Shown here piece after piece: positions 12,361-23,670 of a stretch of DNA of 64,000 nt; the first letter of the stretch is position 1, and every line of letters begins with the position of its first letter. The stretch spans positions 1 through 64,000 of the forward strand of contig JADFUC010001567.1 in NCBI GenBank assembly GCA_019722365.1, in the 5' to 3' direction. The notes under the pieces are model-generated. The model saw nothing but the letters and a program-made list of their open reading frames with translations, was not told where the DNA came from and did no database searches. This DNA is from Lithospermum erythrorhizon. Its lineage: Eukaryota; Streptophyta; Magnoliopsida; Boraginales; Boraginaceae. The translations under genes and the position numbers were made by a program.

Positions 12361-13856
12361 TACACATATCATTCCACCCAAAATCAACCTGCAAAAAGAA
12401 TCACACACCAACCACATACAACAATACACAACCACACGCAACACAATCATGCAACACACGTGGGTATAATCACAACAACGCTAAATCTCATAACATCGGG
12501 CCTCAATAACAATCTTATAACATCACCCAATAACAATCAACATCAATATACATACCAATATAGCCTACAAAACAAACACATACCTAAGTATATAATCATA
12601 GTATATATGAAAGATTCCTCTATCGTGGAGATTTGTACTACCTCGAGTCAAAGCAACTAGAATATCTCTAGGTAGTTCACTGCCAGTCCGGCTCAACTCC
12701 TATCCAAAGCAATTATATACTATTTATTTTCCGATTTAATAACATCCCCTACATTTATTAAATCCCAACAAGATCAAATGTAACCCGACACTCGTATAAG
12801 GATCCTAGTCCAACAAAACTATCCGATTATTGATATATCATAAGAATATAATTTTCCACTTAAATCCCAATATTAACATATAATTCAAAATGAATACCAT
12901 TAGAAATCATTAAAACACCAAAACTAGTAGACAATTTCTAAAATTTCAACTTTTAACAGCATTCTAGTTATCAACTTAACAACTCTAGGTGGAAAGACTA
13001 CTACGCGCGTTCTAACGACTAATAAAACGACAAACTTCAACCCTACCAAATTCTCCATTTTCGGCCATCACCCCTTACCCAACAATAGCACTCTAATCAA
13101 ATTCTAATACATCAAAAATCAATTTTCCCCAACCACTTTAACCATTTCTAACAAGCTTTAATTCAAAATCCCAACTATTTCTCAACTTACACAAACTACC
13201 TCAAGGCTTTTCCAACTAATCAACATCAAAACTTTAACTTCAAAACAACTATATTATAACCAAAACACTATATAATAACTTTAAAGGTGGTTTGTGAAAA
13301 AGTCAACAAAGTCAACTCTCAACATCCAACACATTACAACCCCAAATATCAACTGATAAACAACTTCTAACCACCTAATCTAGGCATAGATAATACTTTA
13401 ATACCATAATAAAGTCTTAAACTCTAAGTAAATTCAAAAGTCAAACTAACAAAATAGTCAACTATAGCCTAAAATGATGAGATTTGAAGATTAAAATCAT
13501 ACTTTTGATGAACAAGAGATGGAAACAAGATTATGAAGCTAGATTCCACAAGATTTCACCAAGAAAATGAAAAAAAATCAAGGGAAAGAGGGAGGGTAGG
13601 TTCGGCCACTTTGAGGAAAAGACATATTCTTGTTCGAGATTACACATTTATGGCGATGAGTAAGATAGTGGCGTAGAAGGAAGATTTAGAATTTGGTTTA
13701 AGGCCCTCATTGGGTAAATGCTATCACCACTTTCAAGAACAACTATTATGAACCGACTTAAATGTAAAATTTCTCGTGACATAAAATACTACTCATATAA
13801 TACTAGTCTCGGTATATCGATTTTATTCCGAATTTATTTATACTATCTTCGGGTCC

Positions 13857-13998
13857 CACCACCAACCGATATATGTAATACAATTCAATCGCTTAGGCGT
13901 AACGGGTTATTTCCATGCACAATAAGGCCAAGAGGAGAAACACCACCAACCGATATATGTAATACAATTCAATCGCTTAGGCGTAACGGGTTATTTCA
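13857..13998. repeat. 84-bp direct tandem duplication
   Basis: About 57 bases beginning CACCACCAACCGATATATG at 13857 are repeated, apparently without change, from 13941. Both copies continue through AATCGCTTAGGCGTAACGGG. The following AATAAGGCCAA also recurs after each copy. The offset is 84 bases. It sits at one end of the long LTR. The near identity suggests a recent duplication. Confidence 0.9.
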
Positions 13999-14229
13999 TG
14001 CATGTGTTTAAATAAGGCCAAAGAGTGAGAAACGTACCTTAAGGAAGGGGTAGAAGATGACCGGAGAGGAAGAAAAGCGGTGATCACGAGGCGAAGATGT
14101 CGGAGAAACCCAAGGAAGAATATGAACAGTTGCAGAGTAAGAGTGAGTACAGAGGAAGGAAGAAGAAGATACCGTTGCGCTGATAAAAAGGTAAAGCACA
14201 ATTTCATAAAGTACCTTTATAGGACCTAG

Positions 14230-14960
14230 GAACCCAACGGGTCGGGTCAGATCACGAGGTAATGACACGCCACAGAAGATGTGTATTATTCCATAAGGAG
14301 GGAATCAACTCGCTTGATGAATTGGTGTCCAAAGGTTGCTTTAAATCAAAGCCATGGTATTTGTCAAACCATGAATTCTTCTAGCACTTGATATTTATCC
14401 TGGAAATCGTTATTCAATGAGCGATTTTTGGAAATCGAATGGATCAAAGTTCATTCTTTTCCACTTCAACCATTCATTGAAGGGGCAATGATATATATAC
14501 CAATATATGGGTCACTTCTTATGCTAATGGGCTCTTATGGATAAGGCCCCCATGATTCTAGGGTTACACAAGATCTTGACAAGTGGCATGATCCTATGGA
14601 GAGAGGGTACCATGACACTCATAGTACTTGCCTATAAATACCTCACTACTAGTACACTCTCTCCTTAATTCAAAATTACTATTTGCTAGTACATCTCTTA
14701 TATTTTGTACCCTCACTAAAATACAATATTCTAACTTGACTGGTTTGAAAGCAAGCCAGGATTTCTCCACGCTGTCACACTTTCAAGTCCCACAGATTCC
14801 GGGTTCAGACCAAGCAGGATATCGTATAGACCGATCTCTCAAAGACCCGCCAATCAAGCAAGAAAGACCACAATCTTTGCCCAAGAGAACCATATCCACA
14901 AGATTGACGAAAATCGTAAAGAGTCCAAAAAACGCATTAATAGTCCCGTAATAGAAAGTC
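14230..14960 (+). mobile_element. LTR-like fragment with TATA box
   Basis: TATAAATA at 14633-14640 is followed by a pyrimidine-rich leader (CACTCTCTCCTTAATTC), which looks like the promoter and R region of a plant LTR. No internal region or second LTR is recognisable nearby, so it may be a solo or truncated LTR. Both borders are uncertain. There is no convincing protein. Confidence 0.4.
14633..14640 (+). promoter_or_regulatory. TATA box of an LTR-like fragment
   Basis: TATAAATA is preceded by GCC and followed about 30 bases later by a pyrimidine-rich stretch. It probably served retrotransposon transcription rather than a host gene. Confidence 0.4.
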
Positions 14961-16301
14961 CTCGATCATTATAATCTATCACTATTAGAGGATTGCAATT
15001 ATCAATTAAAATTTGTTACTTTGCAATATCAATTTGAGATTAAACATATAAAAAGTTGTTGTGTTTGAAGTTATGTCTTCTATTAAATAGAAGTTTTAAT
15101 ATATTATGACTCGAAATTTTTTATAAGGAAATTATCTATCGATCCGACTAGTGGGTTCGAACTCCTGCAAATTTCCCAACGCAGGATATAATTACAATCA
15201 GACATTAATCCATGTTCAAATTAAACTTTATATATTTTTTCAAATAATACTAATTATGAAAATATTTTATTTCTAAAGTCCAAATTTTATTAAAATTTAT
15301 TTCAAGCATTTTAAATTTCATGGGTTGATTTTAAAAATATTTTTTATTTATAATTTAGTTAATGAGGTTGAATATTTATATTTGTTTATATAATATTTAT
15401 GTTTATAACATATCTTTAGCGTATATATAACTTATCTTAATTTTCTAGATTTTCATTTTTCTAAATTTTCTATAACATTCCCGAAACATTTTTTTTTTTA
15501 ATAATTCTAAAACTATATCTGAAAATAAAATTTGAACAATGATCATCTATGCTTTTGATAAGACATATTTCATCTTTCAGCCACTCAGTGGTAGTCGAAA
15601 TTAGTTGCTCCACTACAACATTAACAACTGCCTCAACCATTCTTTTTTTTTTTATGCTAGCTAGTTACTATTCATGAAGGCAAGGAAGAATAAAATAAGA
15701 GAATGCTCTAATTGTAGAAAGTTCACTGTTGCATAAAATAACCATGAGTTTTCTTTGTTAGTCTGATGTAGAAAAGCATCAATAATACGCACATCGGTTC
15801 AGGGCACATCTAGAATATTTGTATTGTGTTCAGATTAGGTTTCAAGAATTCATGTTATTTAGTGTCATAAAATCACAATTATTATTATGTTTAATGTAAT
15901 TAATTTTCACTTTGGGACCATCAATAAGATACATACTCATATCTTTTACCTCACTTATTCACACTACAATAAAAAGTTTACATGCTAACTCGATACTTTT
16001 TCGATATATTCTCAAATATTAAATATTCAATTCTAATCTGTCGAATACCTAATGGAACTCGACTCAATTTTGCCATTTGAATAGTAAAAATTCAAATTGA
16101 TGATATTCAATTCGAATTTGGTTCGGACACATATGTTAAAAATACATAATTAAGAGTCAATCTATTCAAGGTGCTTATCTCAGAATCATTTTGGGGGTTT
16201 TTTCAGTTAATTAATTATCGTTCTCATATATTGTCTACCGTAATTGAAAGTTAAGGGATTCTACACATCTAAATATTCTTTATTTTCTCCCTTTTTATCA
16301 A
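14961..16301. other. AT-rich intergenic DNA, no gene seen
   Basis: Stops are frequent in all frames, with short homopolymer runs. I see no RNA gene and no motif of a known transposon family. Confidence 0.5.
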
Positions 16302-16661
16302 CTATTATACGGTACGCTTACTCATAAGTAAATTATTTTATTATTTTTTATAATAAAATTATAATGAAAAATAAATAAATTTAAAAAAAAAACCTAAAAG
16401 AAATAAGCATTTAAAAGTTACCACAGATCAGAAACAAATTTTTTATTTTCTCTTGGTGATAATTACGGAGTATTACGTGAGTAAATAATACTTTATAGTA
16501 GTAGTTTGCGGATACTTATTTGTTAGGCTGTTACACCATGAGGAAGTTGGCTTATGAAAAATTAAAATTAAAAAAATTTATCAGGTAAAATTGAAAATAC
16601 ATTAATTTGGCTTCACTTTGTAACCATCAATCCATCCATTACACATTATATATAGTATAGA
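16302..16661 (-). mobile_element. Non-autonomous Helitron-like element, copy 1
   Basis: Read on the minus strand it begins TCTATACTATATATAATGTG, the kind of TC start seen in plant Helitrons. It has an A in front (complement of 16662). It ends about 360 bases later in a degraded form of the CTAG end found in copy 2. The body closely resembles copies 2 and 3. Borders come from comparison with copy 2. Confidence 0.55.
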
Positions 16662-17131
16662 TTTTAGTATTTCAATTTAGGAATTTAATTCATTTAGACT
16701 TTGAATTGTTTAGATTCAATTGACTCAATTTTTGGTAATAACTTAAATTATAGTCGGAGAACTCCTGTTTCTTAAGACGGGTGATTCTTTGAAAAACATT
16801 TTACAGTTCATACAGATCAACCTGAATAAGTACTATATGCTATGATTCTTCTACCTCTTCGACGCTTCATTTACATCCTTGCTTAACAATTTGTATATCA
16901 TGCATATGATAGTTACATTATAACTAGCTTGATCTACCCCATATATCTACTTTATATATAATATGGGAAGGATGAATTACTTACATTAAACGATTTAAGT
17001 CAGTTCTACTTATCTAAAAGTAGCTACCAAAAAGTCACATGTCAATTTGAAAGTTGTCTTTAATAAATACGTGAAAGTTATAAAGAATGCAAAGATGAAT
17101 CGACAATTATCACAAATAATGTTTATCAACA

Positions 17132-17484
17132 CTAGTTATATGCAGCTCGTCAGACAAATTATTTTATTATTTTTATAATAAAATTATAATGAATTTTTTT
17201 TTTTTTTTTTAAAAAAAAAACCTAAAAGAATAAGATGAAAGTTACTAAAGAAAAATAAAAATAGCTGACATGTAAATAATTTTTTATTTTCTGGGTGATA
17301 ATTATGAAAGATTACATAGATAATATTTATAGTAGTAGTTTATGGAAAATTATAAAAGCTACACATGAAGAAGTTACTATGAAAATTAAAATAAATTTAT
17401 GAGGAGGGTAAAATAGGAAATACATTAATTTGGCTTCACTTTGTAATCGTCAATCCACCCCTTGCACATTATATATAGTATAGA
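17132..17484 (-). mobile_element. Non-autonomous Helitron-like element, copy 2
   Basis: The minus strand starts TCTATACTATATATAATGTG at 17484 and ends CTAG at 17132. The flanks are A (5') and T (3'), the AT insertion preference of Helitrons. Near the 3' end, GCTCGTCAGAC lies just inside CTAG, where a short hairpin is expected, though the hairpin is weak. The element is 353 bp without terminal inverted repeats or coding capacity. Copy 3 follows directly. Confidence 0.65.
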
Positions 17485-17788
17485 TTATAATGATTTTTTT
17501 TTTAAAAACCTAAAAGAAATAAGATGAAAATTACCATGGCTGAAAATAAAAACAAAGGATCGCGGGAACAATTTTTATTTTCTCAGCTGACACCATGAGC
17601 CACATAGCAGATAATATTTGCGTAGTTAGGGCTACGGGTTAATTTATCTTGTTAGGCTGCTACACACGTAAGAAGTTTACTATGAAAATTAAAATAAATT
17701 TTTTTTATGAGGAGGGTAAATAGGAACATTAATTCGGCCACTTCAGAATCGGCCAATCCACCCTCGCAGACATTATATATAAGATAGA
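17485..17788 (-). mobile_element. Helitron-like element, copy 3, 3'-truncated
   Basis: This shares the body and TC end (17787-17788) of copies 1 and 2 but lacks the CTAG-side terminus. Its left part (TTATAATGATTTTTT) joins straight onto the TC end of copy 2. It therefore forms a head-to-tail pair with copy 2 and is more diverged, with several small changes. Confidence 0.55.
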
Positions 17789-18339
17789 TAAGTTCAAGTT
17801 CATGGCCAATTAACGGAAATCATATTATGAATTAATGAATCCTAATTCGCATTGCGCTTGATTACAGACAAACAACTGGGCTTCTCTTAATACATACCGC
17901 ATAATATTCTAAACAAATATTCTAAAATGTATGTATATAAGAAACACATTTAAGTATCCTCTCCGCTACATGTCACCATTATATCATGCATCTTTCAATG
18001 TTCATTTTTTTAAGTTCTATCGAATTTTCTCTGTCATGCAATTGACGTTTCTATAAATACACTAATCAAACGTAACCAAAAAACAATTAAACTAAATCCA
18101 CTTTTATCCAACCATCAAACGCCAACCCAAAATAAACTAAATCCACTTTTATCCAACCACCAAATAGCATAACACAAAGTGTAAATGCAGGCTTACAACT
18201 ATAAAGAGCATAGCACAAAGTGTAAATGTAAGTCAAAAATACTAAGATAAATTAAAGCGTATCATAACATAATACTTCAGTACTAGATAAATATACATAT
18301 GTTTAATCATTGTTTATTTATCAAGCCAATTTGTAGCTG
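17789..18339. other. Intergenic, no gene seen
   Basis: A short repeat is present: AACTAAATCCACTTTTATCC occurs at about 18089 and again at 18133. The phrase GCACAAAGTGTAAATG is also duplicated near 18170 and 18210. No coding potential. Confidence 0.4.
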
Positions 18340-19649
18340 CAGCGAAGAGTACGATTGTGTGGATCGGACTGATTTACCGTTTTGGAAAAATCGTTCAGTT
18401 TAACTGAAACCGGTACGGACTTAAGCTCGCTTCGGACCGACTTTTCGTTTCGTCCGGTTTTCGCTTTGTCATTTACCGCCATTACCAGATTTACATTTGT
18501 TTTTAAGCACCCTGTGACTAATATTTTTGGCTTTCCTATTTAATTATTTGAACTAACAAATTACAAGATCATAGGAAACTAATAATATCCAAATGCAATC
18601 CATTTAAGCACCAAACACAACAAAGTGAACAAAACAAGCAAAACCCAAGTAGGACAAACCAAAGAAAATAGTAAAAATCACCAAAATCCAAAATAATAAC
18701 AATAATAGAGTTCAAAACTCCAAATGTCAAAAAACAAGAATAATAATAAGTTCAAATGTCCAAAAACAAGAATAATAATAAAGTTCAAATGTCCAAAATA
18801 CAAGAAAATGATGAAATAAATCAATACATCCAAAAACAACTCTCAACAAGCTTCCAATGTATAATTCACCTCTACAAAAATAAAATAGATATATTAGTGT
18901 TAAATATAAACATGTAAAATAGATATATTAGTTAATTTTGTTTTTTTTAAATATAAATGTTAAACCGACCGATTGGTTATAATCGATTTTGACGGAACCG
19001 ATAACCGGATCCGTCCGAAATTTTAAAACGGTGGCCTAAAATCGTCTCAACCTCGATCGGGTTTTATCGGGGTAAAACCGCTGTTCATTGCGGATTTAAT
19101 CCAAAACCAATCAAGCCCTTAGCACGACGACCGCAGACGGGAAACACGCTGCAGTGATACTTTATAACTAACCTTGGATATGTTCATTTATTAAATTATT
19201 ATGTTAATCAATTTTAGTTAAGTCACATGTTTAATCATTATTTATTTACTGTTTCAATTTGTTTTAACTACTATTTTAAATTTAGTTAATTTGTTTCTTT
19301 AATTATTTTTAGTATATTGTTTTAGTATGTTTAAGTATGTTTTCATATGTTTTAATTAATTTATGTATACTTTTTAAGTATATTTTAGCATGGATAGTGT
19401 ATTAGAATGTTTAGACTTGAGATTAAAAACAACTATTGATTATCATATGTTAGAAAGCTCCAAGGAGAAAGAGACATAGGTTGAAACTATGTGATTTCTA
19501 TTCCTGAAAATAGAGATCATGTTAAATGTAGTTTCCGTGATACAATATATAAGGGATGTATAACTAATCTTAAGTATCATTTGATGGGAAATAACAAAAA
19601 TACCGCTGCTTGTAAAAGATGTCCTCCACATCTGAAAGAGAGATTCTAA
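18340..19649 (+). mobile_element. hAT transposon remnant (5' portion)
   Basis: The 5' part carries repeated CGGTTT/AACCGG-type words around 18.36-18.49 kb and 18.96-19.09 kb. An AT-rich leader rich in TTTAGTTAATTTG words follows, then a BED-finger remnant (separate entry). The same three-part arrangement is partly present at 34.15-35.13 kb, suggesting two copies of one family. The transposase catalytic part is absent. Confidence 0.55.
19485..19649 (+). pseudogene. hAT transposase BED zinc-finger fragment
   Basis: One open stretch gives VKCSFRDTIYKGCITNLKYH and then NNKNTAACKRCPPHLKERF, with a stop at 19647. The pattern C-x-F-R/C-D-x-x-Y-K-G-G-I-T-x-L-K-Y-H, then C-x-x-C-P, is typical of the DNA-binding BED finger of plant hAT transposases. 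The second metal-binding cysteine is replaced here by arginine (SFRD). No start codon lies in frame and the catalytic domain is missing; a copia LTR begins right after the stop. Confidence 0.75.
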
Positions 19650-19654
19650 GAAAA

Positions 19655-20385
19655 TTGGATATTGGCCAGATCAAAATAACACCAAATGTTATCTAAACCG
19701 AATTCCGTGATCACTAATGGGCTAATAAAAATAATCATAAGTTTATACCTCTTCGTGATTTGCATGGAATATATCCTGGGAAGACTTCCAACAATCAACG
19801 AGATTGTCCTAAGAATAGTCCACACCAACGGTTGATCGAACCATATCGTGCGTTTTACTAGAATCTTTAAAGTTTTAACTAAGGAACGAGAGAAGAAGAA
19901 AAATCCAACAGAGGAGTGGGGGGGAGAAATTTTGCCTTTTTTGATTTTCTTTAAAAAGACTCAAGACTAGCAAGTTAAATGTCTCAACTTCATGTCCTAT
20001 TTATAAGAGTTCAAAACCTTAAAACGTAGGCCCAAAATTTGCAAAAGTCCATCCCCTTTTCCTTAATATTTGTGGCGCCTAGGACAAAGTTCCAACAATT
20101 GAAATTTAGCCCCAATTGTTATCTTATAGTTACACTTTTCCAACAATTTTAGCCCCAATTATTTTCTTATAGTTATACATTAACCCTAGAAAGTTAGAAT
20201 CACATTATAGTTTGATTGCTTGTTGTAGTCACTGTGAGGCTCGATCAATAGCAATATATTAATTTGCACCCGAACATCATATTAATATATAGATTATAAG
20301 CAGACCCTAGTAAGTCATTATAACCCCTAATGTCAATCGAGTTACCTAATATATTAATTGTTCAACAACTAATATATATTTGAAT
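19655..20385 (-). mobile_element. copia LTR, minus orientation
   Basis: It follows directly on the RNase H end of a minus-strand copia remnant and has a minus-strand TATA box, TATAAATAGG (about 19998-20007). Its U3 part, about 20125-20345, is inverted relative to 20945-21170. The 3' border near 19655 is approximate, where the hAT fragment ends. Confidence 0.6.
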
Positions 20386-20860
20386 TACATGTTTGCTATG
20401 AGGTAGTGATTTAGTTAAGTGATCTCCTATATAATTATTGGTCGGAACCTTACATATTTTAACATCTCTTCTATCGATTATCTCACGAATAAGATGAGAC
20501 TTTCTCGAGTACATGTTTGAATCTGTGATGTGATCTTGGTTCCTTAGCTTGAGCTACTTCTCTAGTGTTATCACAATATAACTCTACTGGTCCTTCAATG
20601 TTAGGTATTAGAGTTCGATTTCTCCTTTCGAACACCCCATTATGTTGAGGTGTTCAGCAGGAGTGAGCTGTGATACATTACACACTCCTTAAGATATACT
20701 TCAAATACATGACTTAAATATTCTCCGCCTCTGTCAGACAAGAGAACCTTAATCGTTTTATTGAATTAGTTCTCAACTTCTTTCTGAAACTCTTTGAACT
20801 TTTTAAAAGCTTCACGTTTATGAATCAGTAGATATATGTAACCATTGTTTGAAATATGAG
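20386..20860 (-). pseudogene. Internally deleted copia pol remnant
   Basis: The minus strand shows an integrase piece with HKREAFKKFKEFQKEVEN and VLLSDRGGEYLSHVFE, then the NGV-type end (about 20630). It jumps straight to the RNase H C-terminus: GPVELYCDN-like text, then AKEPRSHHRFKHVLEK. All of RT and most of RNase H are deleted. Frameshifts and stops are present in both pieces. Confidence 0.8.
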
Positions 20861-20879
20861 ATATTATATCTCATAAATA

Positions 20880-21540
20880 TGCCCATTGAATAATTAGATT
20901 GTACAACAGATTTACTCATTTAAAAGTATAAGTTCATATGTATGTTCGATTGTTCGACAATGAACATGTTAGGTTTAACTCACATTGACATTAGAGGTTA
21001 TGATGGCTTACTAGAGTCTGCTCATAATCTATATATTAATGAGATGTTCGGTTAAATTAATATATTACTCTTGTCAATCGAGCCTAAGATGTCAACATGA
21101 CAACGAATTATAAGTTTCCTAGGTTAGAGTGTAATTATAAGAAAACAAGTTATTTCAATTGTTGCAATTGTGTCCCATAGCTGACTTTCTCAAGGGAGGA
21201 GGTGGATGGGTTTGTCAAAACCATAAGCCCAATCTTAGAGTTTGAAACTTCTATATAAAGAGGTCTAAAGTGAAAGTAATCTTTGCTCATTCTCATTTGC
21301 TTATTTACTAGTCATCTTTTTCTCCCTCCCTTTCCATCCCCATTTGTTCGGCCATCATAGGGAGAAGAGAGCTTTGGCTTTTTCATTTACAACTTATTTT
21401 TTGTACCCAACTAATATTAGTTGTTTTGTAAATTTATTTGATGTAACAATTAATACTTTTAATTCCTCAAATTGTAATTTTAAATTTTGTAATTCATATG
21501 ACATTTTTAATAATGCTATAACTGATGTTTAAGATGATAC
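20880..21540 (+). mobile_element. copia LTR, plus orientation, inverted to its neighbour
   Basis: 20945-21170 is the reverse complement, with moderate divergence, of 20125-20345. A plus-strand TATA box, TATATAAAG (21252-21260), is followed by a pyrimidine-rich stretch (TCATCTTTTTCTCCCTCCC), as expected for an LTR promoter and leader. No matching plus-strand pol follows, so it is a solo LTR or the result of a rearrangement. Confidence 0.55.
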
Positions 21541-21965
21541 TAATTAATCAATAAATTATCTAAAATAAAAACAAATACTCCATAATTGATGTCTGAATAC
21601 CTAATGATTTATGTAGATAGTAAACATATAAGATGTATACATATCATCACTTCAGGACAATGTCCTTATGAATAATTTAATTTGTAATTTGATTTTCATT
21701 ATATGTCATTTAAATACGCCCTTGTACAGATTTGAGCCATACTTTGTCACTACAAAAACTGACCCCATCATTATGAATGTAATATTCCGCGGACTATCGG
21801 ACTAACTTTAGTAGTTTTTAGCTTCTGTTGATGTTGATTGTCATTTAAATAAAAATTGAATTAAAGAATTGTATAAAATTCTTTTTGTACATATTGATTT
21901 TGATTATCATTTTACCTACTGATGTTCAGTCCAACTATTCAAGATCAAAATGTTGATGGTACAAA
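21541..21965. other. AT-rich spacer, no gene seen
   Basis: No coding or RNA gene. It leads into the tandem repeat field. Confidence 0.4.
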
Positions 21966-23400
21966 TATCAATAGTAGTTATATAAAAAGGAAAGTGTCTC
22001 ACAAGAGACGCTAATGGTCATGTATGGACTTTTCTTTTTCCCTTTTTTTTCGATTTTTGGGTTTTTTTTTCAATTATCAACTACAGTAAAAACTCAATAA
22101 ATTAATACTCGATTATTTTAAAAACTCTCTAAGATAATATTTTTAATCCGTCCTGACTCGCGGATATGGTGCTAAATTAATCATTGGTGCTATTTTTCAA
22201 ACTTGATAGTAGTTATATAAAAAAGAAAGTGTCCTGCAGTGAACGCGAATGGTCATAGGACCATGGCACGTGCACTTTTTTTTCCTTTTTTGTTTCGATT
22301 TTTGTTTTTTTTTTTCAATTATCAACTACAGTAGAAATTCAATAAATTAATACTCGATTATTTAAAAAATTTCTAAGATAATATTTTTGCTCCGCCCTGC
22401 TCGCGGATTTGGTGCTAAATTAATCATTCGTGTCTTTTCAAACTCGAGCAAATTAATACTGACATTTATATTTTTGCCTCGTCTCCGATTGTATACGACG
22501 CTAAAATTAATAATTCGCTACCATTTTTCATTATTTCTATCCACTGTCATATACGATAAGATAATAGCATGGAGTTTTTTCCCTTTTTTTATTTTTGGGT
22601 TTTTTTTTTTTTTTTTTCCAATTATCAACTACAAGTATAAAACTCGAGCAATTAATACCGATTATTTAATAAACTCTAAGATAATTTTTTGGCCCCTCCC
22701 GACGTGAGATACTAAGGCTAAATTAATCACTGCGTTCTTTCAAACTCGAGCAACAAGCATTCATTATTTATATTTTTCGCCCGCCCGACCGGGGATATAA
22801 AGGCTAAATTAATAATTCGTGTTTTTCGCTCATTTTTCATTATTTACCCACGGTCATATGCCATAATGTAATATTTTTGCTCACGACTCGATATAGTGCT
22901 AAATTAATAATTGCATATTTTCTTTCATTTTTCATTATTTCTACTACTATAGCGATTAACTCGATAAATTAATACTCGATTATTTAATAAACTCTCTAAG
23001 ATAATATTTTTGGCCCGTCACGACTCAGGGATATGGTGCTAAATTAATCATTCATGCTCTTTTTCAAACTCGATAAGTTAATACTTGATTATTTATATTT
23101 TTGGCCCGTGCCGACTGAGGGATATGTTGCTAAATTAATAATTCGTGCTCTTTTTCGTTCATTTTTCATTATTTGTACCCACGGTCATATGCGATAAGAT
23201 AATAGCGTGGAGTTTTTTTTTATTTTTTTTCAACCGTCAGAAACTAGATAAATTAATGTTGGGAACATAGAGTTAAATTGCATGCCATTATATTTTATTA
23301 AAGTTATTCGACCTACCGATCGCTGAATATGGTGCTAAATTAATAGTTCGTACTTTTTGCGTTCCTTTTTCATTATTTCTATGCACGTTTATATGACTGC
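21966..23400. repeat. Degenerate tandem repeat field
   Basis: Long imperfect units recur across 1.4 kb. Repeated words include AAATTAATACTCGATTATTT, ACTCTCTAAGATAATATTTT, GGATATGGTGCTAAATTAAT, and ATGCGATAAGATAATAGCGT before long T-runs. The best copies start near 22085, 22325, 22625, 22960 and 23060. The T-runs near 22040, 22270, 22590 and 23215 mark unit borders. It looks like a decayed satellite or amplified transposon end, and it is non-coding. It lies directly 3' of the HAK/KUP gene. Confidence 0.75.
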
Positions 23401-23413
23401 ATTTTTTCATGCC

Positions 23414-23417
<4 letters not shown>

Positions 23418-23447
<30 letters not shown>
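23418..23447. repeat. AT dinucleotide microsatellite
   Basis: A run of about 15 AT units lies between the tandem repeat field and the end of the potassium transporter gene. It is a likely polymorphic marker. Confidence 0.9.
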
Positions 23448-23452
<5 letters not shown>

Positions 23453-23670
23453 ACTCAATTATCAATTGCAAGTAGCTGAATTTACCATTAAATAAAAGAT
23501 CGCCTCGCCCATCAACGACACACTACTAGTTCCATCTAAATTAGGAACAATCATTTTTCTGTAAAGTTATCATCATTCGAAAACTTTACATTGCTAAGTT
23601 AAAAAAATGTCAAAATAAATATCAAGTCCCCATAATAACTCATGAGTTGAGAATTGAGATACTGCATAAA

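Larger units (their letters stand above)
11516..14003 (-). mobile_element. Long LTR, probably of a gypsy element, minus orientation
   Basis: The left border reads TGTAACGACCCACCCC, followed by GGTCGGCCGCC and a stretch that recurs in altered form at 36.62 kb and, inverted, at the end of the 46.3-49.2 kb LTR. The right border is placed near 14003, where the reverse complement begins TGCATGAAATAACCCG. At about 2.5 kb this is long for an LTR, in the range I associate with Tekay/Del-type chromoviruses. It contains two tandem repeat blocks, annotated separately. Orientation is inferred from the better-defined plus copy at 46.3 kb. No coding frame is convincing. Confidence 0.5.

Noticed and set aside
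12148..12660. 170-codon plus-strand open stretch rich in His, Thr and Tyr
   Set aside because: It lies in the LTR repeat block; composition reflects CACA/ATAC-rich DNA and contains the tandem repeat translated.
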